A stretch of 64,000 nt of DNA from Eutreptiella sp. 'Long Island Sound 2002' (Eukaryota; Euglenozoa; Euglenophyceae; Eutreptiales; Eutreptiaceae), in contig OZ038379.1 of NCBI GenBank assembly GCA_964036045.1, positions 186,272,495 through 186,336,494 of the forward strand, written 5' to 3'. Shown here one piece after another: positions 26,916 to 40,292 of the stretch (position 1 is the first letter of the stretch; each line of letters begins with the position of its first letter). The notes under the pieces are model-generated. The model had not been told where the DNA came from, searched no databases, and saw nothing but the letters and a program-made list of their open reading frames with translations. A program made the translations under genes and the position numbers.

Positions 26916-28684
26916 GTGCCAACACCTCAAACCCCCTTTTCAACTCCCCCCGTGCCCTCAAAACACATTTCACACAATGCCAACACCTCAAACCCCAGTT
27001 TCAACTGCCCCCATGCCCTCAAAACACATTTCACACAGTGCCAACACCTCAAACCCCCTTTTCAACTCACCCCATGCCCTCAAAACATATTTCAACCAGT
27101 GCCAACACCTCAAACCCCCTTTTCAACTCCCCCCGTGCCCTCAAAACATATTTCACACAATGCCAACACCTCAAACCCCCGTTTCAACTCCCCCCATGCC
27201 CTCAAAACACATTTCACCCAGTGCCAACACCTCAAACCCCCTTTTCAACTCCCCCCATGCCCTCAAAACACATTTCACACAGTGCCAACACCTCAAACCC
27301 CCTTTTCAACTGCCCCCATGCCCTCAAAACATATTTCACACAGTGCCAACACCTCAAACCCCCTTTTCAACTGCCCCCATGCGCTCAAAACACATTTCAC
27401 ACAGTGCCAACACCTCAAACCCCCTTTTCAACTCCCCGCATGCCCTCAAAACACATTTCACCCAGTGCCAACACCTCAAACCCCCTTTTCAACTGCCCCC
27501 ATGCCCTCAAAACACATTTCACCCAATGCCCACACCTCAAACCCCCTTTTCAACTCACCCCGTGCCCTCAAAACAGATTTCACCCAGTGCCAACACCTCA
27601 ATCCCCCGTTTCAACTGCCCCCGTGCGCTCAAAACACATTTCACACAGTGCCAACACCTCAAACCCCCTTTTCAACTGCCCCCATGCCGTCAAAACACAT
27701 TTCACCCAATGCCCACACCTCAAACCCCCTTTTCAACTCCCCCCATGCCCTCAAAACACATTTCACACAGTGCCAACACCTCAAACCCCCTTTTCAACCC
27801 CCCCCATGCCCTCAAAACACATTTCACACAGTGCCAACACCTCAAACCCCCTTTTCAACTGCCCCCATGCCCTCAAAACATATTTCACCCAGTGCCAACA
27901 CCTCAAACCCCCTTTTCAACTGCCCCCATGCCCTCAAAACACATTTCACCCAGTGCCAACACCTCAAACCCCCTTTTCTACTACCCCCATGCCCTCAAAA
28001 CATATTTCACCCAATGCCAACACCTCCAACCCCCTTTTCAACTGCCCCCATGCCCTCAAAACATATTTCACACAGTGCCAACACCTCAAACCCCCTTTTC
28101 AACTGCCCCCATGCCCTCAAAACACATTTCACCCAATGCCAACACCTCAAACCCCCTTTTCAACTGCCCCCATGCCCTCAAAACATATTTCGGCCAGTGC
28201 CAACACCTCAAACCCCCTTTTCAACTGCCCCCATGCCCTCAAAACACATTTCACACAATGCCAACACCTCAAACCCCCGTTTCAACTGCCCCCATGCCCT
28301 AAAAACGTATTTCACACAGTGCAAACACCTCAAACCCCCTTTTCAACTGCCCCCATGCCGCCAAAACATATTTCACCCAGTGCCAACACCTCAAACCCCC
28401 TTTTCAACTGCCCCCATGCCCTCAAAACATATTTCACCCAATGCCAACACCTCAAACCCCCTTTTCAAATGCCCCCATGCCCTCAAAACATATTTCACAC
28501 AGTGCCAACACCTCACACCCCCTTTTCAACTCCCCCCATGCCCTCAAAACACATTTCACACAGTGCCAACATCTCACACCCCGTTTTCAACTGCCCCCAT
28601 GCCCTCAAAACACATTTCACCTAATGCCAACACCTCCAACCCCCTTTTCAACTCACCCCATGCCCTCAAAACATATTTCACCCA
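26916..28684 (+). repeat. 29-monomer (1,769-bp) HOR unit
   Basis: This is a full unit from one CCCCCCGTGCCC monomer to the next at 28,685. It carries CCCTAAAAACGTATTTC at about 28,297, exactly 1,769 bp after the one near 26,528. A private CCCCAGTTTCAAC change is seen near 26,995. Confidence 0.9.
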
Positions 28685-29878
28685 GTGCCAACACCTCAAA
28701 CCCCCTTTTCAACTCCCCCCGTGCCCTCAAAACACATTTCACACAATGCCAACACCTCAAACCCCCGTTTCAACTGCCCCCATGCCCTCAAAACACATTT
28801 CACACAGTGCCAACACCTCAAACCCCCTTTTCAACTCACCCCATGCCCTCAAAACACATTTCACACAGTGCCAACACGTCAAACCCCCTTTTCAACTGCC
28901 CCCATGCCCTCAAAACATATTTCACACAGTGCCAACACCTCAAACCCCCTTTTCAACTGCCCCCATGCGCTCAAAACACATTTCACACAGTGCCAACACC
29001 TCAAACCCCCTTTTCAACTCCCCCCATGCCCTCAAAACACATTTCACCCAGTGCCAACACCTCAAACCCTCTTTTCAACTCACCCCATGCCCTCAAAACA
29101 CATTTCACCCAATGCCCACACCTCAAACCCCCTTTTCAACTCACCCCATGCCCTCAAAACAGATTTCACCCAGTGCCAACACCTCAATCCCCCGTTTCAA
29201 CTGCCCCCATGCGCTCAAAACACATTTCACACAGTGCCAACACCTCAAACCCCCTTTTCAACTGCCCCCATGCCCTCAAAACACATTTCACCCAATGCCC
29301 ACACCTCAAACCCCCTTTTCAACTCACCCCATGCCCTCAAAACATATTTCACACAGTGCCAACACCTCAAACCCCCTTTTCAACTCCCCCCATGCCCTCA
29401 AAACACATTTCACACAGTGCCAACACCTCAAACCCCCTTTTCAACTCCCCCCATGCCCTCAAAACACATTTCACACAGTGCCAACACCTCAAACCCCCTT
29501 TTCAACTGCCCCCATGCCCTCAAAACACATTTCGCCCAATGGCAACACCTCAAACCCCCTTTTCAACTACCCCCATGCCCTCAAAACACATTTCACACAA
29601 TGCCAACACCTCAAACCCCCGTTTCAACTGCCCCCATGCCCTCAAAACACATTTCACACAGTGCCAACACCTCAAACCCCCGTTTCAACTCACCCCATGC
29701 CCTCAAAACATATTTCACACAGTGCCAACACCTCAAACCCCCTTTTCAACTGCACCCATGCCCTCAAAACATATTTCACACACTGCCAACACCTCAAACC
29801 CCCTTTTCAACTGCCCCCATGCGCTCAAAACACATTTCACACAGTGCCAACACCTCAAACCCCCTTTTCAACTGCCCC
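28305..29878 (+). repeat. Block repeated at 41,653-43,226 (offset 13,348 bp)
   Basis: Shared features include CAAATGCCCCC, CACCTAATG, CACGTCAAACCC, TTTCGCCCAATGGCAACACC, CAACTACCCCC and the rare CACACACTGCCAACACC (29,770 and 43,118). All are at a 13,348-bp offset. The copies diverge near 29,880, where the left copy has TGCGCTC and GCAAACACC. Confidence 0.85.
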
Positions 29879-31459
29879 CATGCGCTCAAAACACATTTCA
29901 CACAGTGCAAACACCTCAAACCCCCTTTTCAACTGCCCCCATGCCGCCAAAACATATTTCACCCAGTGCCAACACCTCAAACCCCCTTTTCAACTGCCCC
30001 CATGCCCTCAAAACATATTTCACCCAATGCCAACACCTCAAAACCCCTTTTCAACTGCCCCCATGCCCTCAAAACACATTTCACACAGTGCCAACACCTC
30101 ACACCCCCTTATCAACTCCCCCCATGCCCTCAAAACACATTTCACACAATGCCAACACCTCAAACCCCCTTTCAACTCACCCCATGCCCTCAAAACATAT
30201 TTCACCCAGTGCCAACACCTCAAACCCCCTTTTCAACTGCCCCCATGCCCTCAAAACACATTTCACCCAGTGCCAACACCTCAAACCCCCTTTTCTACTA
30301 CCCCCAGGCCCTCAAAACATATTTCACCCAATGCCAACACCTCCAACCCCCTTTTCAACTGCCCCCATGCCCTCAAAACATATTTCACACAGTGCCAACA
30401 CCTCAAACCCCCTTTTCAACTGCCCCGTTGCCCTCAAAACACATTTCACCCAGTGCCAACACCTCCAACCCCCTTTTCAACTGCCCCCATGCCCTCAAAA
30501 CATATTTCGGCCAGTGCCAACACCTCAAACCCCCTTTTCAACTGCCCCCATGCCCTCAAAACACATTTCACACAATGCCAACACCTCAAACCCCCGTTTC
30601 AACTGCCCCCATGCCCTGAAAACACATTTCAACCACCAGTGCCAACACCTCAAACCCCCTTTTCAACTCACCCCATGCCCTCAAAACACATTTCACACAG
30701 TGCCAACACCACACCCCCCCTTTTCAACTGCCCCCATGCCCTCAAAACATATTTCACCCAGTGCCAACACCTCAAACCCCCTTTTCTACTGCCCCCATGC
30801 CCTCAAAGCACATTTCACCCAATGCCAACACCTCAAACCCCCTTTTCAACTGCCCCCATGCCCTCAAAACGTATTTCACACAGTGCAAACACCTCAAACC
30901 CCCTTTTCAACTGCCCCCATGCCGCCAAAACATATTTCACCCAGTGCCAACACCTCAAACCCCCTTTTCAACTGCCCCCATGCCCTCAAAACATATTTCA
31001 CCCAATGCCAACACCTCAAACCCCCTTTTCAACTCCCCCCATGCCCTCAAAACACATTTCACACAGTGCCAACACCTCACACCCCCTTTTCAACTCCCCC
31101 CATGCCCTCAAAACACATTTCACCCAGTGCCAACATCTCACACCCCCTTTTCAACTGCCCCCATGCCCTCAAAACACATTTCACCTAATGCCAACACCTC
31201 AAACCCCCTTTTCAACTCACCCCATGCCCTCAAAACATATTTCACCCAGTGCCAACACCTCAAACCCCCTTTTCAACTCCCCCCGTGCCCTCAAAACAAA
31301 TTTCACACAATGCCAACACCTCAAACCCCCGTTTCAACTGCCCCCATGCCCTCAAAACACATTTCACACAGTGCCAACACCTCAAACCCCCTTTTCAACT
31401 CACCCCATGCCCTCAAAACATATTTCAACCAGTGCCAACACCTCAAACCCCCTTTTCAA

Positions 31460-33890
31460 CTCCCCCCGTGCCCTCAAAACACATTTCACACAATGCCAAC
31501 ACCTCAAACCCCCGTTTCAACTCCCCCCATGCCCTCAAAACACATTTCACCCAGTGCCAACACCTCAAACCCCCTTTTCAACTCACCCCATGCCCTCAAA
31601 ACACATTTCACACAGTGCCAACACCTCAAACCCCCTTTTCAACTGCCCCCATGCCCTCAAAACATATTTCACACAGTGCCAACACCTCAAACCCCCTTTT
31701 CAACTGCCCCCATGCGCCCAAAACACATTTCACACAGTGCCAACACCTCAAACCCCCTTTTCAACTCCCCGCATGCCCTCAAAACACATTTCACCCAATG
31801 CCAACACCTCAAACCCCCTTTTCAACTGCCCCCATGCCCTCAAAACACATTTCACCCAATGCCCACACCTCAAACCCCCTTTTCAACTCACCCCATGCCC
31901 TCAAAACAGATTTCACCAAGTGACCACACCTCAATCCCCCGTTTCAACTGCCCCCGTGCGCTCAAAACACATTTCACACAGTGCCAACACCTCAAACCCC
32001 CTTTTCAACTGCCCCCATGCCCTCAAAACACATTTCACCCAATGCCCACACCTCAAACCCCCTTTTCAACTCACCCCATGCCCTCAAAACACATTTCACA
32101 CAGTGCCAACACCTCAAACCCCCTTTTCAACCCCCCCCATGCCCTCAAAACACATTTCACACAGTGCCAACACCTCAAACCCCCTTTTCAACCGCCCCCA
32201 TGCCCTCAAAACATATTTCACCCAGTGCCAACACCTCAAACCCCCTTTTCAACTGCCCCCATGCCCTCAAAACATATTTCACACAGTGCCAACACCTCAC
32301 ACCCCCTTATCAACTCCCCCCATGCCCTCAAAACACATTTCACACAATGCCAACACCTCAAACCCCCTTTCAACTCACCCCATGCCCTCAAAACATATTT
32401 CACCCAGTGCCAACACCTCAAACCCCCTTTTCAACTGCCCCCATGCCCTCAAAACACATTTCACCCAGTGCCAACACCTCAAACCCCCTTTTCTACTACC
32501 CCCATGCCCTCAAAACATATTTCACCCAATGCCAACACCTCCAACCCCCTTTTCAACTGCCCCCATGCCCTCAAAACATATTTCACACAGTGCCAACACC
32601 TCAAACCCCCTTTTCAACTGCCCCCATGCCCTCAAAACACATTTCACCCAATGCCAACACCTCAAACCCCCTTTTCAACTGCCCCCATGCCCTCAAAACA
32701 TATTTCACCCAGTGCCAACACCTCAAACCCCCTTTTCAACTGCCCCCATGCCCTCAAAACACATTTCACACAATGCCAACACCTCAAACCCCCGTTTCAA
32801 CTGCCCCCATGCCCTGAAAACGTATTTCACACAGTGCAAACACCTCAAACCCCCTTTTCAACTGCCCCCATGCCGCCAAAACATATGTCACCCAGTGCCA
32901 ACACCTCAAACCCCCTTTTCAACTGCCCCCATGCCCTCAAAACATATTTCACCCAATGCCAACACCTCAAACCCCCTTTTCAAATGCCCCCATGCCCTCA
33001 AAACATATTTCACCCAGTGCCAACACCTCACACCCCCTTTTCAACTCCCCCCATGCCCTCAAAACACATTTCACCCAGTGCCAACATCTCACACCCCGTT
33101 CGCAACTGCCCCCATGCCCTCAAAACACATTTCACCTAATGCCAACACCTCAAACCCCCTTTTCAACTCACCCCATGCCCTCAAAACATATTTCACCCAG
33201 TGCCAACACCTCAAACCCCCTTTTCAACTCCCCCCGTGCCCTCAAAACACATTTCACACAATGCCAACACCTCAAACCCCCGTTTCAACTGCCCCCATGC
33301 CCTCAAAACACATTTCACACAGTGCCAACACCTCAAACCCCCTTTTCAACTCACCCCATGCCCTCAAAACACATTTCACACAGTGCCAACACGTCAAACC
33401 CCCTTTTCAACTGCCCCCATGGCCTCAAAACATATTTCACACAGTGCCAACACCTCAAACCCCCTTTTCAACTGCCCCCATGCGCTCAAAACACATTTCA
33501 CACAGTGCCAACACCTCAAACCCCCTTTTCAACTCCCCCCATGCCCTGAAAACACATTTCACCCAGTGCCAACACCTCAAACCCCCTTTTCAACTCACCC
33601 CATGCCCTCAAAACACATTTCACCCAATGCCCACACCTCAAACCCCCTTTTCAACTCACCCCATGCCCTCAAAACAGATTTCACCCAGTGCCAACACCTC
33701 CATCCCCCGTTTCAACTGCCCCCATGCGCTCAAAACACATTTCACACAGTGCCAACACCTCAAACCCCCTTTTCAACTGCCCCCATGCCCTCAAAACACA
33801 TTTCACCCAATGCCCACACCTCAAACCCCCTTTTCAACTCACCCCATGCCCTCAAAACATATTTCACACAGTGCCAACACCTCAAACCCC
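31460..33890 (+). repeat. Block repeated at 40,293-42,723 (offset 8,833 bp)
   Basis: The repeated order includes AATGCCCACACC, CTCAATCCCCCG with GTGCGCTC, CCTTATCAACTCC plus a 60-bp monomer, TTCTACTACCCCC, CAAATGCCCCC, CACCTAATG, the CCCCCCGTGCCC monomer (33,200 and 42,033) and CATGGCCTC (33,420 and 42,253). The copies diverge at about 33,890, where the left one enters a run of 60-bp monomers. Confidence 0.87.
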
Positions 33891-35491
33891 CTTTCAACTC
33901 ACCCCATGCCCTCAAAACATATTTCACCCAGTGCCAACACCTCAAACCCCCTTTCAACTCACCCCATGCCCTCAAAACACATTTCACACAGTGCCAACAC
34001 CTCAAACCCCCTTTCAACTCACCCCATGCCCTCAAAACATATTTCACCCAGTGCCAACACCTCAAACCCCCTTTTCAACTGCCCCCATGCCCTCGAAACA
34101 CATTTCACCCAGTGCCAACACCTCAAACCCCCTTTTCTACTACCCCCATGCCCTCAAAACATATTTCACCCAATGCCAACACCTCCAACCCCCTTTTCAA
34201 CTGCCCCCATGCCCTCAAAACATATTTCACACAGTGCCAACACCTCAAACCCCCTTTTCAACTGCCCCGTTGCCCTCAAAACACATTTCACCCAATGCCA
34301 ACACCTCAAACCCCCTTTTCAACTGCCCCCATGCCCTCAAAACATATTTCGGCCAGTGCCAACACCTCAAACCCCCTTTTCAACTGCCCCCATGCCCTCA
34401 AAACACATTTCACACAGTGCCAACACCACACCCCCCCTTTTCAACTGCCCCCATGCCCTCAAAACATATTTCACCTAGTGCCAACACCTCAAACCCCCGT
34501 TTCAACTGCCCCCATGCCCTCAAAGCACATTTCACCCAATGCCAACACCTCAAACCCCCTTTTCAACTGCCCCCATGCCCTTAAAACGTATTTCACACAG
34601 TGCAAACACCTCAAACCCCCTTTTCAACTGCCCCCATGCCGCCAAAACATATTTCACCCAGTGCCAACACCTCAAACCCCCTTTTCAACTGCCCCCATGC
34701 CCTCAAAACATATTTCACCCAATGCCAACACCTCAAACCCCCTTTTCAAATGCCCCCATGCCCTCAAAACACATTTCACCCAGTGCCAACACCTCACACC
34801 CCCTTTTCAACTCCCCCCATGCCCTCAAAACACATTTCACCCAGTGCCAACATCTCACACCCCCTTTTCAACTGCCCCCATGCCCTCAAAACACATTTCA
34901 CCTAATGCCAACACCTCAAACCCCCTTTTCAACTCAACCCATGCCCTCAAAACATATTTCACCCAGTGCCAACACCTCAAACCCCATTTTCAACTCCCCC
35001 CGTGCCCTCAAAACACATTTCACACAATGCCAACACCTCAAACCCCCGTTTCAACTCCCCCCGTGCCCTCAAAACACATTTCACACAATGCCAACACCTC
35101 AAACCCCCGTTTCAACTCCCCCCATGCCCTCAAAACACATTTCACCCAATGCCAACACCTCAAACCCCCTTTTCAACTCACCCCATGCCCTCAAAACACA
35201 TTTCACACAGTGCCAACACCTCAAACCCCCTTTTCAACTGCCCCCATGCCCTCAAAACATATTTCACACAGTGCCAACACCTCAAACCCCCGTTTCAACT
35301 GCCCCCATGCCCTCAAAACACATTTCACACAGTGCCAACACCTCAAACCCCCTTTTCAACTCCCCGCATGCCCTCAAAACACATTTCACCCAATGCCAAC
35401 ACCTCAAACCCCCTTTTCAACTGCCCCCATGCCCTCAAAACACATTTCACCCAATGCCCACACCTCAAACCCCCTTTTCAACTCACCCCAT
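32750..35491 (+). repeat. 2,742-bp tandem duplication, copy A (45 monomers)
   Basis: All rare markers recur 2,742 bp downstream: AAAACGTATTTC with CATATGTCACC (about 32,820-32,890), ACCCCGTTCGCAAC (about 33,095), CATGGCCTC (33,420), CTCCATCCCCCG (about 33,690), the run of 60-bp monomers, CCCTCGAAAC, GCCCCGTTGCCC and CAACTCAACCC. The length is 45 monomers minus 3 bp (three 60-bp units). Confidence 0.92.
33831..34070 (+). repeat. run of consecutive 60-bp monomers, locus 1
   Basis: Successive monomers carry the same 1-bp deletion (CCCCCTTTCAACTC for CCCCCTTTTCAACTC) at about 33,888, 33,948 and 34,008. They alternate CACACAG and CACCCAG between units. Because 60 is divisible by 3 the frame does not rotate here, so one minus-strand frame stays open for 101 codons (33,760-34,065). 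This looks like local amplification of a one- or two-monomer unit. Confidence 0.9.
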
Positions 35492-38106
35492 GCCCTCAAA
35501 ACACATTTCACACAATGCCAACACCTCAAACCCCCGTTTCAACTGCCCCCATGCCCTGAAAACGTATTTCACACAGTGCAAACACCTCAAACCCCCTTTT
35601 CAACTGCCCCCATGCCGCCAAAACATATGTCACCCAGTGCCAACACCTCAAACCCCCTTTTCAACTGCCCCCATGCCCTCAAAACATATTTCACCCAATG
35701 CCAACACCTCAAACCCCCTTTTCAAATGCCCCCATGCCCTCAAAACATATTTCACCCAGTGCCAACACCTCACACCCCCTTTTCAACTCCCCCCATGCCC
35801 TCAAAACACATTTCACCCAGTGCCAACATCTCACACCCCGTTCGCAACTGCCCCCATGCCCTCAAAACACATTTCACCTAATGCCAACACCTCAAACCCC
35901 CTTTTCAACTCACCCCATGCCCTCAAAACATATTTCACCCAATGCCAACACCTCAAACCCCCTTTTCAACTCCCCCCGTGCCCTCAAAACACATTTCACA
36001 CAATGCCAACACCTCAAACCCCCGTTTCAACTGCCCCCATGCCCTCAAAACACATTTCACACAGTGCCAACACCTCAAACCCCCTTTTCAACTCACCCCA
36101 TGCCCTCAAAACACATTTCACACAGTGCCAACACGTCAAACCCCCTTTTCAACTGCCCCCATGGCCTCAAAACATATTTCACACAGTGCCAACACCTCAA
36201 ACCCCCTTTTCAACTGCCCCCATGCGCTCAAAACACATTTCACACAGTGCCAACACCTCAAACCCCCTTTTCAACTCCCCCCATGCCCTGAAAACACATT
36301 TCACCCAGTGCCAACACCTCAAACCCCCTTTTCAACTCACCCCATGCCCTCAAAACACATTTCACCCAATGCCCACACCTCAAACCCCCTTTTCAACTCA
36401 CCCCATGCCCTCAAAACAGATTTCACCCAGTGCCAACACCTCCATCCCCCGTTTCAACTGCCCCCATGCGCTCAAAACACATTTCACACAGTGCCAACAC
36501 CTCAAACCCCCTTTTCAACTGCCCCCATGCCCTCAAAACACATTTCACCCAATGCCCACACCTCAAACCCCCTTTTCAACTCACCCCATGCCCTCAAAAC
36601 ATATTTCACACAGTGCCAACACCTCAAACCCCCTTTCAACTCACCCCATGCCCTCAAAACATATTTCACCCAGTGCCAACACCTCAAACCCCCTTTCAAC
36701 TCACCCCATGCCCTCAAAACACATTTCACACAGTGCCAACACCTCAAACCCCCTTTCAACTCACCCCATGCCCTCAAAACATATTTCACCCAGTGCCAAC
36801 ACCTCAAACCCCCTTTTCAACTGCCCCCATGCCCTCGAAACACATTTCACCCAGTGCCAACACCTCAAACCCCCTTTTCTACTACCCCCATGCCCTCAAA
36901 ACATATTTCACCCAATGCCAACACCTCCAACCCCCTTTTCAACTGCCCCCATGCCCTCAAAACATATTTCACACAGTGCCAACACCTCAAACCCCCTTTT
37001 CAACTGCCCCGTTGCCCTCAAAACACATTTCACCCAATGCCAACACCTCAAACCCCCTTTTCAACTGCCCCCATGCCCTCAAAACATATTTCGGCCAGTG
37101 CCAACACCTCAAACCCCCTTTTCAACTGCCCCCATGCCCTCAAAACACATTTCACACAGTGCCAACACCACACCCCCCCTTTTCAACTGCCCCCATGCCC
37201 TCAAAACATATTTCACCTAGTGCCAACACCTCAAACCCCCGTTTCAACTGCCCCCATGCCCTCAAAGCACATTTCACCCAATGCCAACACCTCAAACCCC
37301 CTTTTCAACTGCCCCCATGCCCTTAAAACGTATTTCACACAGTGCAAACACCTCAAACCCCCTTTTCAACTGCCCCCATGCCGCCAAAACATATTTCACC
37401 CAGTGCCAACACCTCAAACCCCCTTTTCAACTGCCCCCATGCCCTCAAAACATATTTCACCCAATGCCAACACCTCAAACCCCCTTTTCAAATGCCCCCA
37501 TGCCCTCAAAACACATTTCACCCAGTGCCAACACCTCACACCCCCTTTTCAACTCCCCCCATGCCCGCAAAACACATTTCACCCAGTGCCAACATCTCAC
37601 ACCCCCTTTTCAACTGCCCCCATGCCCTCAAAACACATTTCACCTAATGCCAACACCTCAAACCCCCTTTTCAACTCAACCCATGCCCTCAAAACATATT
37701 TCACCCAGTGCCAACACCTCAAACCCCCTTTTCAACTCCCCCCGTGCCCTCAAAACACATTTCACACAATGCCAACACCTCAAACCCCCGTTTCAACTCC
37801 CCCCGTGCCCTCAAAACACATTTCACACAATGCCAACACCTCAAACCCCCGTTTCAACTCCCCCCATGCCCTCAAAACACATTTCACCCAATGCCAACAC
37901 CTCAAACCCCCTTTTCAACTCACCCCATGCCCTCAAAACACATTTCACACAGTGCCAACACCTCAAACCCCCTTTTCAACTGCCCCCATGCCCTCAAAAC
38001 ATATTTCACACAGTGCCAACACCTCAAACCCCCGTTTCAACTGCCCCCATGCCCTCAAAACACATTTCACACAGTGCCAACACCTCAAACCCCCTTTTCA
38101 ACTCAC
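35492..38106 (+). repeat. 2,742-bp tandem duplication, copy B
   Basis: This is the second copy, with ACCCCGTTCGCAAC near 35,837 and CATGGCCTC at about 36,162. A private change is seen at 37,564 (GCCCGCAAAAC). It departs from copy A near 38,107, where copy A has CTCCCCGCATGCC and copy B has CTCACCCCATGCC. Confidence 0.9.
36573..36812 (+). repeat. run of consecutive 60-bp monomers, locus 2
   Basis: This is identical in pattern to the run at 33,831, exactly 2,742 bp downstream, as expected from the tandem duplication. Confidence 0.9.
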
Positions 38107-38521
38107 CCCATGCCCTCAAAACACATTTCACACAGTGCCAACACCTCAATCCCCCGTTTCAACTGCCCCCGTGCGCTCAAAACACATTTCACACAGTGCC
38201 AACACCTCAAACCCCCTTTTCAACTGCCCCCATGCCCTCAAAACACATTTCACCCAATGCCCACACCTCAAACCCCCTTTTCAACTCACCCCATGCCCTC
38301 AAAACACATTTCACACAGTGCCAACACCTCAAACCCCCTTTTCAACCCCCCCCATGCGCTCAAAACACATTTCACACAGTGCCAACACCTCAAACCCCCT
38401 TTTTAACTGCCCCCATGCGCTCAAAACACATTTCACACAGTGCCAACACCTCAAACCCCCTTTTCAACTGCCCCCATGCCCTCAAAACACATTTCACCCA
38501 ATGCCCACACCTCAAACCCCC

Positions 38522-38761
38522 TTTTCAACTCACCCCATGCCCTCAAAACATATTTCACACAGTGCCAACACCTCAAACCCCCTTTCAACTCACCCCATGC
38601 CCTCAAAACATATTTCACCCAGTGCCAACACCTCAAACCCCCTTTCAACTCACCCCATGCCCTCAAAACACATTTCACACAGTGCCAACACCTCAAACCC
38701 CCTTTCAACTCACCCCATGCCCTCAAAACATATTTCACCCAGTGCCAACACCTCAAACCCC
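38522..38761 (+). repeat. run of consecutive 60-bp monomers, locus 3
   Basis: This is a third copy of the 60-bp run, 1,949 bp after locus 2, followed again by CCCTCGAAAC and TTCTACTACCCCC. A shorter run of two such monomers lies at about 39,237-39,370, followed by the same downstream variants. Confidence 0.9.
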
Positions 38762-39236
38762 CTTTTCAACTGCCCCCATGCCCTCGAAACACATTTCACC
38801 CAGTGCCAACACCTCAAACCCCCTTTTCTACTACCCCCATGCCCTCAAAACATATTTCACCCAATGCCAACACCTCCAACCCCCTTTTCAACTGCCCCCA
38901 TGCCCTCAAAACATATTTCACACAGTGCCAACACCTCAAACCCCCTTTTCAACTGCCCCGTTGCCCTCAAAACACATTTCACCCAATGCCAACACCTCAA
39001 ACCCCCTTTTCAACTGCCCCCATGCCCTCAAAACATATTTCGGCCAGTGCCAACACCTCAAACCCCCTTTTCAACTGCCCCCATGCCCTCAAAACACATT
39101 TCACACAGTGCCAACACCACACCCCCCCTTTTTAACTGCCCCCATGCCCTCAAAACATATTTCACCTAGTGCCAACACCTCAAACCCCCTTTTCAACTGC
39201 CCCCATGCCCTCAAAACACATTTCACCCAATGCCCA

Positions 39237-39370
39237 CACCTCAAACCCCCTTTCAACTCACCCCATGCCCTCAAAACACATTTCACACAGTGCCAACACC
39301 TCAAACCCCCTTTCAACTCACCCCATGCCCTCAAAACATATTTCACCCAGTGCCAACACCTCAAACCCCC
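39237..39370 (+). repeat. run of 60-bp monomers, short locus 4
   Basis: Two consecutive CCCCCTTTCAACTC monomers sit here, then the same downstream order (CCCTCGAAAC, TTCTACTACCCCC, GCCCCGTTGCCC) as after loci 1-3. This locus appears to be a copy contracted in monomer number. Confidence 0.85.
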
Positions 39371-40292
39371 TTTTCAACTGCCCCCATGCCCTCGAAACAC
39401 ATTTCACCCAGTGCCAACACCTCAAACCCCCTTTTCTACTACCCCCATGCCCTCAAAACATATTTCACCCAATGCCAACACCTCCAACCCCCTTTTCAAC
39501 TGCCCCCATGCCCTCAAAACATATTTCACACAGTGCCAACACCTCAAACCCCCTTTTCAACTGCCCCGTTGCCCTCAAAACACATTTCACCCAATGCCAA
39601 CACCTCAAACCCCCTTTTCAACTGCCCCCATGCCCTCAAAACATATTTCGGCCAGTGCCAACACCTCAAACCCCCTTTTCAACTGCCCCCATGCCCTCAA
39701 AACACATTTCACACAGTGCCAACACCACACCCCCCCTTTTCAACTGCCCCCATGCCCTCAAAACATATTTCACCTAGTGCCAACACCTCAAACCCCCTTT
39801 TCAACTGCCCCCATGCCCTTAAAACGTATTTCACACAGTGCAAACACCTCAAACCCCCTTTTCAACTGCCCCCATGCCGCCAAAACATATTTCACCCAGT
39901 GCCAACACCTCAAACCCCCTTTTCAACTGCCCCCATGCCCTCAAAACATATTTCACCCAATGCCAACACCTCAAACCCCCTTTTCAAATGCCCCCATGCC
40001 CTCAAAACACATTTCACCCAGTGCCAACACCTCACACCCCCTTTTCAACTCCCCCCATGCCCTCAAAACACATTTCACCCAGTGCCAACATCTCACACCC
40101 CCTTTTCAACTGCCCCCATGCCCTCAAAACACATTTCACCTAATGCCAACACCTCAAACCCCCTTTTCAACTCAACCCATGCCCTCAAAACATATTTCAC
40201 CCAGTGCCAACACCTCAAACCCCCTTTTCAACTCCCCCCGTGCCCTCAAAACACATTTCACACAATGCCAACACCTCAAACCCCCGTTTCAA

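Noticed and set aside
19285-28302. Giant + strand open frame (3,005 codons) and many others of 1,000-2,500 codons
   Set aside because: All three + frames are open in the same DNA, the translation is only the satellite with a 61-residue period, starts are at arbitrary ATGCC repeats, and stops come from monomer variants.
33760-34065. Minus-strand open frames of 61-101 codons (also at 36,502, 38,451, 50,487, 51,712, 58,442, 59,667 and 62,420)
   Set aside because: The reverse complement has several TGA per monomer. These frames arise only where a 60-bp monomer stops the frame rotation, and they recur with the HOR, so they are by-products.
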